From Nocardioides sp. AX2bis (GTDB taxonomy: Bacteria > Actinomycetota > Actinomycetes > Propionibacteriales > Nocardioidaceae), in assembly GCF_902506435.1 (NCBI RefSeq), contig NZ_LR733215.1:2440304-2504303 (forward strand): a stretch of 64,000 bases of DNA, read 5' to 3'. Positions 18,781 through 26,908 of this stretch are shown in pieces (positions within the stretch are counted from its first letter, which is position 1; every line of letters begins with the position of its first letter). The translations under genes and the position numbers were made by a program. Under the pieces are notes generated by a model, which saw only the letters and a list, made by a program, of their open reading frames with translations, was not told the DNA's origin and did no database searches.

Positions 18781-18836
18781 CTCCACTTCGCTCCACAGTA
18801 CTCCACTTTGCCCCACCGTCAACCACTCTTCCCCAC
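18781..18836 (-). promoter_or_regulatory. MraZ operator (six 10-bp-phased GTGGNN boxes) with embedded promoter
   Basis: Read leftward, six hexamers GTGGGG, GTGGTT, GTGGGG, GTGGAG, GTGGAG, GTGGAG start exactly every 10 bp (plus-strand 18831, 18821, 18811, 18801, 18791, 18781), separated by 4-nt spacers. A promoter fits inside: TTGACG (18822-18817), 16-nt spacer, TACTGT (18800-18795). The arrangement matches the known MraZ box logic and implies autorepression by promoter occlusion. It lies in the 120-bp divergent gap with tadZ. Confidence 0.88.
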
Positions 18837-18860
18837 CACTCCCCCCAGGACCGTGACCTG

Positions 18861-20069
18861 ATGCCCGTGCTGGTCGAACCCGACGCCACCCGCGTCGCCG
18901 AGCTGCTCAAGCTGCTGCCCGCGGGCACGCAGGCCGTCGAGGACGTCGAGCGGATGCACGCCTGGCTCGTGCGCCACCCCGACGAGTACGTCGCGCTCCT
19001 CGGCCCCGGCGTGCCCCTGGCCCTGGTCACGGACCTCTGCGAGCGGCTGCGGGTGGACCGCCCGACCGTCAGCGTCGTGCTGGTGCGCGAGGTCATCGAC
19101 GCGCCGCTGCTCAGCCAGGCCATGCGGGCCGGTGTCCGCGACGTCGTCGAGACCCACGACGACCAGGCCGTGGGCGAGGCCGTTCGCCGCGCCCACCAGC
19201 TGCACACCGCCCTGCGCGGCCCGGGCGGGGCCACCCGGACCGGCACGGTCACGACGGTCTTCTCCCCCAAGGGCGGGGTCGGCAAGACCACCCTGGCGGT
19301 CAACCTGGCCCTCGCGCTGGCCGACCGGGGCGCCCGCCGCGTCTGCCTGGTCGACCTCGACCTCGGCTTCGGCGACGTCGCGATCACCATGCAGCTCTTC
19401 CCGACCCACACCATCGAGCAGGCCATCGGCGCGGAGTCCGTCCTCGACGCCGCCCAGCTCGACGGGCTGCTCACCCGGCACGCCGACTCCCTGATGGTGC
19501 TCGCCGCGCCGGCCCACCCCGACGTGAAGGAGCGGATCACCCCGGCCCTGGTCTCGAGGATCCTGCGCACGCTGCGCGAGAGCTTCGACCACGTCGTCGT
19601 CGACACCGCCCCGGCCTTCGACGACGCCACCCTGACCGCGCTCGACGAGACCGACGAGTGCGTCCTGGTGACCACCCTCGACGTGCCGACGCTGAAGAAC
19701 GTCAAGGTCGCGCTCGAGACCATCGACCTGCTCGACGTCGCCCCCGGCCACCGCCACCTGCTGCTGAACCGGGCCGACGACGCCGTCGGCATCGACGTCG
19801 AGAAGGTGGAGGCGATCCTGGGCATGCCTGTCGAGGCCCGGATCGCGACCTCGGTCGACGTCGCAGCGAGCACCAACACCGGGATCCCGATCGTCGCCGC
19901 CAGGCCCGACCACCCGACCAGCCAGGCCGTCCGCGACCTCGCCCGCACCCTGCTCGGTGGGGAGGCCCCGGTCCCGGGCTCCTCCGAGGGCGCCGGGGTC
20001 CCCGCCGGGGACGCGGGCCCCGACCATCCCGGCCACGCCGGCCAGCGCCGGTTCCGGCGACGGAAGTGA
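18861..20069 (+). CDS. tadZ: TadZ/CpaE-like pilus localisation ATPase
   Basis: 402 residues. The N-terminal 125 residues are receiver-like without an obvious phospho-acceptor. A MinD/ParA-type ATPase follows with deviant Walker A SPKGGVGKTTLAVNLA, then LVDLDLGFGD and VVVDTAPAFDD. The C-terminal 40 residues are Gly/Pro-rich and end in a basic FRRRK. TadZ positions the Tad secretion machine in the cell. It is the first gene of the rightward tad operon; tadA starts 5 nt after its stop. ATG at 18861 chosen because open frame upstream runs through mraZ and rsmH as shadow. Confidence 0.88.
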   Translation: MPVLVEPDATRVAELLKLLPAGTQAVEDVERMHAWLVRHPDEYVALLGPGVPLALVTDLCERLRVDRPTVSVVLVREVIDAPLLSQAMRAGVRDVVETHDDQAVGEAVRRAHQLHTALRGPGGATRTGTVTTVFSPKGGVGKTTLAVNLALALADRGARRVCLVDLDLGFGDVAITMQLFPTHTIEQAIGAESVLDAAQLDGLLTRHADSLMVLAAPAHPDVKERITPALVSRILRTLRESFDHVVVDTAPAFDDATLTALDETDECVLVTTLDVPTLKNVKVALETIDLLDVAPGHRHLLLNRADDAVGIDVEKVEAILGMPVEARIATSVDVAASTNTGIPIVAARPDHPTSQAVRDLARTLLGGEAPVPGSSEGAGVPAGDAGPDHPGHAGQRRFRRRK

Positions 20070-20073
20070 GCCA

Positions 20074-21582
20074 GTGAGCACCCTCGCCGACCGCCTCGCC
20101 GCCGCGCGCCAGGCCACCGAGACCGACCCCGGTCGTACGCCCGCGCCCGCCGACCGGCCCGCCGACGGGACCGCCGAGGCTGTCCTGCGCTCCGTCGCCG
20201 AGCCGCTGCCCGCCGCCCCGGCCGCCCACGCGAGCTCCACCACAGCCGCCGCCACCGCCGCGACCGCCGGGGGCGGGCTGCAGCAGCGCCGCGCCCAGGC
20301 CGGCCAGAGCGACCCGGTCGAGGAGCTGAAGTCGCGGGTCCACGCCGAGCTGCTCCAGCAGCTGGGGCCGCACCTCTACGACGCCGACCTCGAGGAGTCC
20401 GAGCTCGCGCGTCGGGTGCGCAGCGTGCTGTCGGACCTGCTCTCGACCCAGGACCGGCCGATCAGCGCCTCGGACCGCCAGCGGGTCACCCAGGACATCA
20501 CCGACGACATCCTCGGCTACGGCCCGATCGAGCCGTACCTGCGCGACCCCGACGTCTCCGAGGTGATGGTCAACGGACCGGACTCGATCTGGCTGGAGAA
20601 GTCCGGACGGCTTGTCGCCGCCGACGCCGTCTTCGACGACGAAGACCACCTGCGGCGCACGATCGACAAGATCGTCTCCCGGATCGGGCGACGCGTCGAC
20701 GAGTCCAGCCCGATGGTCGACGCGCGCCTGCCCGACGGCAGCCGCGTCAACGCGGTGGTCCCCCCGCTGTCGATCGACGGCTCGGCGCTGACGATCCGCA
20801 AGTTCGCCGCCGACCCGCTCACGGTCGAGGACCTGATCCGCTTCGGCTCGCTGACCCCGCAGACCGCGGACTTCCTGGACGCCTGCGTGCGCGGCCGGCT
20901 CAACATCATCGTCTCCGGCAGCACCGGCGCCGGGAAGACCACCACGCTCAACGTGCTGTCGACCTTCATCCCGCACGACGAGCGGATCGTGACGATCGAG
21001 GACGCGGCCGAGCTGCAGCTCAAGCAGGACCACGTCGTACGCCTGGAGTCCCGGCCCTCCAACATCGAGGGCAAGGGCGCGGTGACCATCCGCGACCTGG
21101 TCCGCAACAGCCTGCGGATGCGACCCGACCGGATCATCGTCGGCGAGGTCCGCGACTCCTCCGCCCTCGACATGCTCCAGGCGATGAACACCGGCCACGA
21201 CGGCTCCATCTGCAGCCTGCACTCCAACGGCCCGCGCGACACCCTCTCCCGGATGGAGACGATGGTGCTGATGGCCGGGATGGACCTGCCGATCCGCGCC
21301 ATCCGCGAGCAGGTCGCCTCCGCGGTCGACCTGGTGGTGCACCAGACGCGGTTCAAGGACGGCACCCGCCGGATCACCCACCTGACCGAGGTCGAGCGGA
21401 TGGAGGGTGACGTCATCACGCTCCAGGACATCTTCCTCTTCGACACCTCCGCGGGCTTCGACATGGGCGGGCGCACGCTCGGCACGCTCCGGGCGACCGG
21501 GCTGCGGCCGTCCTTCCTGGAGAAGATGTCCCACGCCAACGTGACGGTCGACCCGATGCTCTTCCACAGCGACCGGATCTGA
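20074..21582 (+). CDS. tadA: TadA/CpaF secretion ATPase
   Basis: 502 residues, GTG start. The N-terminal ~80 residues are low-complexity Ala/Pro. The CpaF N-domain includes DDILGYGPIEPYLRDPDVSEVMVNG. Then the GspE/PilT-type ATPase: Walker A GSTGAGKTTT, Asp box TIEDAAELQL, Walker B RIIVGEVRD, and His-box GSICSLHSN. It is a hexameric cytoplasmic motor for Flp/Tad pilus assembly. Ends 1 nt before the VWA-TadB gene. Confidence 0.95.
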   Translation: MSTLADRLAAARQATETDPGRTPAPADRPADGTAEAVLRSVAEPLPAAPAAHASSTTAAATAATAGGGLQQRRAQAGQSDPVEELKSRVHAELLQQLGPHLYDADLEESELARRVRSVLSDLLSTQDRPISASDRQRVTQDITDDILGYGPIEPYLRDPDVSEVMVNGPDSIWLEKSGRLVAADAVFDDEDHLRRTIDKIVSRIGRRVDESSPMVDARLPDGSRVNAVVPPLSIDGSALTIRKFAADPLTVEDLIRFGSLTPQTADFLDACVRGRLNIIVSGSTGAGKTTTLNVLSTFIPHDERIVTIEDAAELQLKQDHVVRLESRPSNIEGKGAVTIRDLVRNSLRMRPDRIIVGEVRDSSALDMLQAMNTGHDGSICSLHSNGPRDTLSRMETMVLMAGMDLPIRAIREQVASAVDLVVHQTRFKDGTRRITHLTEVERMEGDVITLQDIFLFDTSAGFDMGGRTLGTLRATGLRPSFLEKMSHANVTVDPMLFHSDRI

Positions 21583-21583
21583 C

Positions 21584-23521
21584 GTGCGTACGCCCTCCCG
21601 TCTCCTGCCGACCGTGCTTCTCGGGGCCGTGGTCGCGCTCGTGGCAACGCCCGCGACGGCCACCGACCTGGGTGCGCCCGTCCAGGGCGCGATCAGCTAC
21701 GTCGAGCCCGGCGCCGACGCGCTGTCGGTGCTGGTGTCGCTGCCGGCCGGGGCCGACGTCGACCTGGCCGGGGCGGAGGCCACCGTCGACGGTGTCGCCG
21801 CGGAGGCGGAGGCCTCCCCCGCCGACGAGGCCGGCGGCGACGAGGGCGTACGCCGCACCAGCGTGCTCGCGATCGACGTGAGCGACTCGATGTCCGGGGA
21901 CCGGTTCGCCGCGGCCCAGGACGCGGCCAGGACCTACCTCGACAGCGTCCCGGTCGACGTCGAGGTCGGGGTCGTCACCTTCGCCGGCGCGGTCGACGTC
22001 GCGCTGGACCCGACCACCGACCGGGACGCCGCCCGCGACGTCGTGGACGCGCTGACCCTCTCGCGCGGCACCCTGCTGAACGAGGGCGTGCGCACCGCCG
22101 TCGAGCTGGCCGGGGCCGAGGGCCAGCGCTCGTCGATCGTGCTCTCCGACGGCGCGGACACCAGCGGTACGCCGCTGGAGGACGTCGTCGCCGCGGTCGA
22201 GGACTCCGGGGTGCACGTCGACGTGGTCTCGCTGGAGCGCGACGACGCCGGCGCCGAGGCGCTCCAGGAGGTCGCGACGGCCGGGCGCGGCTCGGTGGTC
22301 GAGGCCACCAGCGAGGCCCTGGCCGCGACCTTCGACGAGCAGGCCGCGGTCCTCGAGCGCCAGGTGCTGGTCGAGGTCGTCGTGCCGGCGGAGGTGACCG
22401 CCGAGCGGGCCACCCTCGCGGTGTCCTTCCCCTCCCCCACGGGCGACGTCGTCACCTCCTCCTTCGTGCCGGTGCGCGGCGCCGTGACGGCACCCGCCGT
22501 GACGGTGGCCGAGCCCGTCGTCGAGAGCTCGCTGCTGCCGCAGGTGCCGGCCGGCGTGCTGCTGCCGGCGGTCGTCCTCCTGGGCCTGGGTCTGCTCGGC
22601 GTGGCCTTCGCGCTCGTCCCGGCCGCGGCCGGCGCCCCCAGCGCCGGCGACCGCCTCGACCGCTGGGTCGTGACCACGCGTCGCGGTGGTGGGCCGGCCG
22701 TCGAGGAGAAGCCCGCCCGGGAGCCGATGCGCCAGCAGGCCGGGGCCGCGGCCGCGAAGCTGTTGAGCAGCACCGGGTCGCTGGAGGGCCGGATCGCCCA
22801 CAAGCTCGAGCGCGCCGGCAGCGGGCTGAAGGCCCAGGAGTGGCTGGTCGTGCACGCCGGCATCGCGCTGGTGTCCGCGGTCGTCGGGGTCGTGCTCGGT
22901 GGCCCGTTGCTCCTCCTGGTCGGGCTCCTGCTCGGGGTGCTGCTGCCGTGGGTCTTCCTCGGGTTCAAGGCCGGCCGTCGTCGCAAGGCGTTCGACCGGG
23001 CCCTGCCCGAGACGCTCCAGCTCATCTCCGGCTCGCTCTCCGCCGGGCTGTCCCTCGCGCAGTCGATCGACACCGTGGTCCGTGACGGTGTCGAGGTGAT
23101 CGCCACCGAGTTCAAGCGGGTGCTGGTCGAGACCCGGCTCGGCGTGCCGCTGGAGGACGCGCTCGACGGCGTCGCCAAGCGGTACGAGTCCAAGGACTTC
23201 GCCTGGGTCGTCATGGCCATCCGGATCCAGCGGCAGGTCGGCGGCAACCTGGCCGAGCTGCTCGACACCGTCGCCGCGACGATGCGGGAGCGGGAGTACA
23301 TCCGCAGGCAGGTCTCGGCACTCGCGGCCGAGGGCAAGCTGTCGGCGGTCGTCCTGGCGGTGCTGCCCCCGGGCTTCATGCTCTACCTGCTGGTGGCCAA
23401 CCGGGAGTACGTGATGGTGCTCTTCACCGACCCGCGGGGGCTGGTGATCTTGATCGGCGCCGCAGTGTGGCTCTCGCTCGGGATCTTCTGGATGAGCAAG
23501 CTCGTGAAGGTGGAGGTCTGA
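21584..23521 (+). CDS. tadB: VWA domain-TadB fusion: secretion-system platform protein
   Basis: 645 residues, GTG start. Order: signal peptide (1-27, ending ATPATA), an extracytoplasmic region with a von Willebrand A domain (about 90-265) whose MIDAS is DVSDS (98-102) with SDGADTSGTPL downstream, and a membrane span (about 318-342). Then a cytoplasmic linker and a type II secretion F (TadB) module from about 430 with ALPETLQLISGSLSAGLSLAQS and four hydrophobic segments. TadB is the inner-membrane platform. The VWA part could bind metal-dependent partners outside the membrane. The reading frame is continuous with no internal stop or likely internal start, so the fusion appears real. Confidence 0.88.
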   Translation: MRTPSRLLPTVLLGAVVALVATPATATDLGAPVQGAISYVEPGADALSVLVSLPAGADVDLAGAEATVDGVAAEAEASPADEAGGDEGVRRTSVLAIDVSDSMSGDRFAAAQDAARTYLDSVPVDVEVGVVTFAGAVDVALDPTTDRDAARDVVDALTLSRGTLLNEGVRTAVELAGAEGQRSSIVLSDGADTSGTPLEDVVAAVEDSGVHVDVVSLERDDAGAEALQEVATAGRGSVVEATSEALAATFDEQAAVLERQVLVEVVVPAEVTAERATLAVSFPSPTGDVVTSSFVPVRGAVTAPAVTVAEPVVESSLLPQVPAGVLLPAVVLLGLGLLGVAFALVPAAAGAPSAGDRLDRWVVTTRRGGGPAVEEKPAREPMRQQAGAAAAKLLSSTGSLEGRIAHKLERAGSGLKAQEWLVVHAGIALVSAVVGVVLGGPLLLLVGLLLGVLLPWVFLGFKAGRRRKAFDRALPETLQLISGSLSAGLSLAQSIDTVVRDGVEVIATEFKRVLVETRLGVPLEDALDGVAKRYESKDFAWVVMAIRIQRQVGGNLAELLDTVAATMREREYIRRQVSALAAEGKLSAVVLAVLPPGFMLYLLVANREYVMVLFTDPRGLVILIGAAVWLSLGIFWMSKLVKVEV

Positions 23522-23522
23522 G

Positions 23523-24440
23523 GTGCTGCTCCTGCTGCTGGGCTGCCTGCTCGTCGTCGGCGCCCTCGTCCTGGTCGCTGCGGCCGTCGGCGGTCCCCGT
23601 CCCCTGGTCGGGGTCGACCGGTCCGTGGCCTACCTCGAGGCGCTGAACGCCGCGCCTGAGGAGATCCGCGGGGACGCCGATCCGCCGTTCGCCGAGCGGG
23701 TCCTCACGCCGATGCGCGGCCGTGCCCTCGCGCTCGGCCGACGGCTGTCCGGCGCCGACTCCGCCACCCGGATCCGCCGCAAGCTCGACCTGGCCGGCAA
23801 CCCGCGCGAGTGGTCGGTCGACGCGGTCGTCTCGGGGAAGGTGATGGGGGCCATCGTGCTGTCCGTTGTCGCCCTCGCCGTCGCCCTGGTCGTCGGCACG
23901 TCCTGGCCGGTCACCCTGCTCGTCGTCGCCGGCGGCACGATCGCCGGGTTCTTCCTGCCCGAGCTCTTCCTCTACCAGCGTGCCTACGACCGGGCCGATC
24001 GGATGCAGCGCGAGCTGCCCGACGCCATCGACCTGCTCCGGATCAGCGTCGAGTCCGGCCTCGGCTTCGACGCCGCCGTCCAGCAGGTGGCGCGCAACCT
24101 CGAGGGGCCGTTGTCCGAGGAGTTCGCCCGGGTGCTGAAGGAGATGCAGCTGGGCCAGGGCCGGGCCGCGGCGCTGCGGGGCCTCGGGGAGCGGACCGAC
24201 GTCGAGGACATCAAGGGTTTCGTCTCCGCCATGGTCCAGGCCGACTCCTTCGGCATCCCGGTCGCCCAGGTGCTGGAGGTGCAGTCCACCGAGATGCGGG
24301 TCAAGCGTCGCCAGCGTGCCGAGGAGAAGGCCCAGCAGGTACCGGTCAAGATCACCGTGCCCCTGATCTTCTTCGTGCTGCCCACCCTGTTCGTGGCAGT
24401 AATGGGTCCGGCCGCCCTCAGCATGATGGACAATCTCTGA
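23523..24440 (+). CDS. tadC: TadC platform protein
   Basis: 305 residues, GTG start 1 nt after tadB. N-terminal membrane span, then two spans (about 105-145), a T2SSF cytoplasmic region with LPDAIDLLRISVESGLGFDAAVQQVA and a C-terminal span (VPLIFFVLPTLFVAVMGPAALSMM). It pairs with TadB to make the Tad assembly platform. Followed after 16 nt by a histidine kinase, suggesting one transcript. Confidence 0.92.
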   Translation: MLLLLLGCLLVVGALVLVAAAVGGPRPLVGVDRSVAYLEALNAAPEEIRGDADPPFAERVLTPMRGRALALGRRLSGADSATRIRRKLDLAGNPREWSVDAVVSGKVMGAIVLSVVALAVALVVGTSWPVTLLVVAGGTIAGFFLPELFLYQRAYDRADRMQRELPDAIDLLRISVESGLGFDAAVQQVARNLEGPLSEEFARVLKEMQLGQGRAAALRGLGERTDVEDIKGFVSAMVQADSFGIPVAQVLEVQSTEMRVKRRQRAEEKAQQVPVKITVPLIFFVLPTLFVAVMGPAALSMMDNL

Positions 24441-24456
24441 GGACAGGGGGTCCCTC

Positions 24457-26034
24457 GTGCGCTCGCGTCAGCTGTTCTGGGTCACGGCCGCCACTCGGGT
24501 GGTGGTGCTGATCGGCGTCCTCGCACCCGTCCTGTGGCGTCGGGACAGCGACGCGGTCGTCGCCGTGGCCGCGCTGGCCGCGGTCTGGGCCGTGGCGCAG
24601 GTCGGTACGGGTCGACCGACCGTGGCCGCGCTGCCCGCCGTGGCCGGCGAGGCCGTGGCTACCGGCATCGTCGCGGCCGTCGGCCTCCAGACCGAGCCGG
24701 CCGTGCTCGGGGCACTGCTCGTCGCGCCGTTCGTCGGCGGCCTCTACCGCGGTGTCGTGGGCGTGGGGGTCGCCCTGCTCTCCGAGTTCGCCGCCCTCTC
24801 CGTCATCACCCTGGCCCTCTTCGCGCTGCCCACGTCGGAGGAGCTGGTCTTCGTCGCGGTCTGGCTGCTCGGCGGGCTCGGGCTCGGCTTCATCGCCACC
24901 TTCGTCCGCTCCGCCGTGCTGCAGATCCCCACCGAGCTGGCGCCCTACCTCTACGCCCAAGAGCTGCTGCGCGAGCTGATCGACCTCTCGGGGGGCCTGC
25001 GCTCGGGCCTCGACGTCAACGCGCTCGGCGGCTCCATCCTGGCTGCGGTGCAGGACAGGGTGCCGACGGCAGCCGTGGCGCTCTACGCGCCCCGCGGTGA
25101 CGAGCTGAGCCCGCTGATGGCCGAGGCCACCGACCGTGACGCCGACCTCCCTGCCTGCGACGCCGCGGCCCGGACCGCGTGGTCCCGCGGCGACATGGTC
25201 GTGGAGGACCGGATGTTCGCCTGGCCGCTGGGCAAGTCCGCCGTGGTCGCCGGGCTGCTGCCCCCGGGCGCCGACGTCGACGCCATCGGCGTCGAGCGGT
25301 CCGTGGCGCGGCTCGAGCGGGAGCTCCGCCCGGCCGCGGTGCACCTCGACACCGCCCTGCTGTTCGCGGCCTTCCGCGACAGCGCCACCGCGGACGAGCG
25401 GCAACGCCTCGCTCGCGAGATGCACGACGGCGTCGCCCAGGACATCGCCTCCCTTGGCTACCTGATCGACGCGCTGGCTGCTGGCCAGACGTCGAGCGAC
25501 CAGGCCGAGCAGCTGCGCGTCCTGCGGGAGCGGGTCACCGCGGTCGTGGCCGAGGTCCGTCAGGCGGTCCTGACCCTGCGCAGCAGCGTCGGCCGCTCGC
25601 CCAGCCTCGGCGCCGCCCTGGCCACCGTTGCCCGCCACCTCTCCGAGGCGTCCGGCGTGGCGATCCAGGTCACCGCCGACGAGCACCCGACCCGGTTGCA
25701 GCCCGAGGTCGAGGCCGAGCTCTTCCGGATCGGCCAGGAGGCGATGAACAACGCGGTTAGGCACGCCCACGCCCGCAGCGTCGAGGTGCTCTGCCAGGTC
25801 CATGCCCCCGACGCACGGATCGTCGTCACCGACGACGGCGTCGGAATGCAGCAGCCGCGGCCGGACTCCCACGGCCTGGCCATCATGCGGGAGCGCGCCG
25901 CCCTGGTCGGCGCCGAGCTCGCGATCGAGGAGGGCGAGGACGGCGGGGTCCGGGTCGCCGTCGGTGTCGGCCGCCCGGCCGATGCCTGGCCCTCCCCCCG
26001 CGCCGGCCGCCACTCAGTCGCGGTGGACGCGTGA
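24457..26034 (+). CDS. NarL/DegS-type sensor histidine kinase
   Basis: 525 residues, GTG start. Six or so membrane spans fill residues 8-165. A cytoplasmic GAF-like sensor region follows (about 185-310). HisKA_3 is centred on REMHDGVAQD (His323), and the HATPase_c domain has QEAMNNAVRHAHA and VTDDGVGM. It should phosphorylate the LuxR-type regulator whose gene overlaps its stop codon by GTGA. Location directly behind tadZABC suggests a link to pilus control; this is inference from position. Confidence 0.9.
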   Translation: MRSRQLFWVTAATRVVVLIGVLAPVLWRRDSDAVVAVAALAAVWAVAQVGTGRPTVAALPAVAGEAVATGIVAAVGLQTEPAVLGALLVAPFVGGLYRGVVGVGVALLSEFAALSVITLALFALPTSEELVFVAVWLLGGLGLGFIATFVRSAVLQIPTELAPYLYAQELLRELIDLSGGLRSGLDVNALGGSILAAVQDRVPTAAVALYAPRGDELSPLMAEATDRDADLPACDAAARTAWSRGDMVVEDRMFAWPLGKSAVVAGLLPPGADVDAIGVERSVARLERELRPAAVHLDTALLFAAFRDSATADERQRLAREMHDGVAQDIASLGYLIDALAAGQTSSDQAEQLRVLRERVTAVVAEVRQAVLTLRSSVGRSPSLGAALATVARHLSEASGVAIQVTADEHPTRLQPEVEAELFRIGQEAMNNAVRHAHARSVEVLCQVHAPDARIVVTDDGVGMQQPRPDSHGLAIMRERAALVGAELAIEEGEDGGVRVAVGVGRPADAWPSPRAGRHSVAVDA

Positions 26035-26681
26035 ACGCCCCGACGACCGTGCTGGTCGTCGACGACCACGCCCTGGTCCGCGAAGGCCTCTCAACCGTGC
26101 TGGACCTGCAGCCCGACCTGTCGGTCGTGGGCACCGCCGCCACGGTGGCCGAGGCCCGGACCGCCCACGACCAGTACTCCCCGGACGTCGTGGTCACCGA
26201 CCTGCAGCTGCCCGACGGCACCGGCCTGGACATCGTCCGCACTCTTCGCGCCCGCCGACCCGAGATCGGGCTTGTCGTCGTGACGATGCACGCCGGGGAC
26301 GAGCAGATCCTCGCGGCGATGCAGGCCGGCGCATCAGGCTTTGTAGGCAAGGACGCCCCCTCCTCCGAGGTGGTCGCGGCGGCCCGCCGCTCCGCGGCCG
26401 CGCCCGGGGCTTTCGTGTGTGCCGGCCTGGTGCAGGCGGTCGTGCGTCAGCGGGACTCCCGCGCGCGTGCACTCACCGAGCGGGAGCACTCCGTGCTGCT
26501 ACTCCTCGCGGAGGGGCTCGGTTCGGCAGGGATCGGTGACCGGTTGTTCCTTGCCGAGTCGACGGCCAAGTCCGACATCGCACGGATCTACCACAAACTC
26601 GGCGCCGCCAACCGGGCCCAGGCCTTGGTCACTGCGATGCGCTCGGGCCTGTTGTCCTCGGTGAACCCGACGTCCCGATGA
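26031..26681 (+). CDS. LuxR/NarL-family response regulator
   Basis: 216 residues, GTG start. Receiver domain with acidic pair VVDDH, phospho-acceptor Asp57 in VVVTDLQLPDG, and the conserved Lys in GFVGKDAPS. C-terminal GerE helix-turn-helix ALTEREHSVLLLLAEGL...AESTAKSDIARIYHKLG. Cognate partner of the upstream kinase. A target promoter cannot be named, but the flp pilin and giant FN3 gene lie next to it. Confidence 0.92.
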   Translation: MNAPTTVLVVDDHALVREGLSTVLDLQPDLSVVGTAATVAEARTAHDQYSPDVVVTDLQLPDGTGLDIVRTLRARRPEIGLVVVTMHAGDEQILAAMQAGASGFVGKDAPSSEVVAAARRSAAAPGAFVCAGLVQAVVRQRDSRARALTEREHSVLLLLAEGLGSAGIGDRLFLAESTAKSDIARIYHKLGAANRAQALVTAMRSGLLSSVNPTSR

Positions 26682-26706
26682 CGTCGGGCCCAAGCCCGTC
26701 CTGGGG

Positions 26707-26736
26707 CGTCACCGTCGCCTCCTGATCGCGGTGACG
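26707..26736. terminator. Possible hairpin terminator after the response regulator
   Basis: CGTCACCG (26707-26714) pairs with CGGTGACG (26729-26736) across a 14-nt loop, 26 nt past the regulator stop. There is no T-tract. It lies in the 227-nt convergent gap (26682-26908), which otherwise shows no gene. Weak candidate. Confidence 0.35.
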
Positions 26737-26908
26737 ACCACCTTGGCAGTTGACCCGCTACACGGGTAACAGCTCGGGCTCCACCGACGTAAGACGTTGT
26801 CTCGATCCTGCTGTTCGAGTACCGCCGTCCCCGGGATCAGCCCCGCCAGCAACGTCCGTCCAGGAGGATCACCCTGACCAACCCGGTGCTCCACGCCGGC
26901 TGCTTACG

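Noticed and set aside
26682..26908. Small gene between the response regulator and the FN3 gene
   Set aside because: No frame with a plausible start and coding bias; only a weak hairpin is visible.
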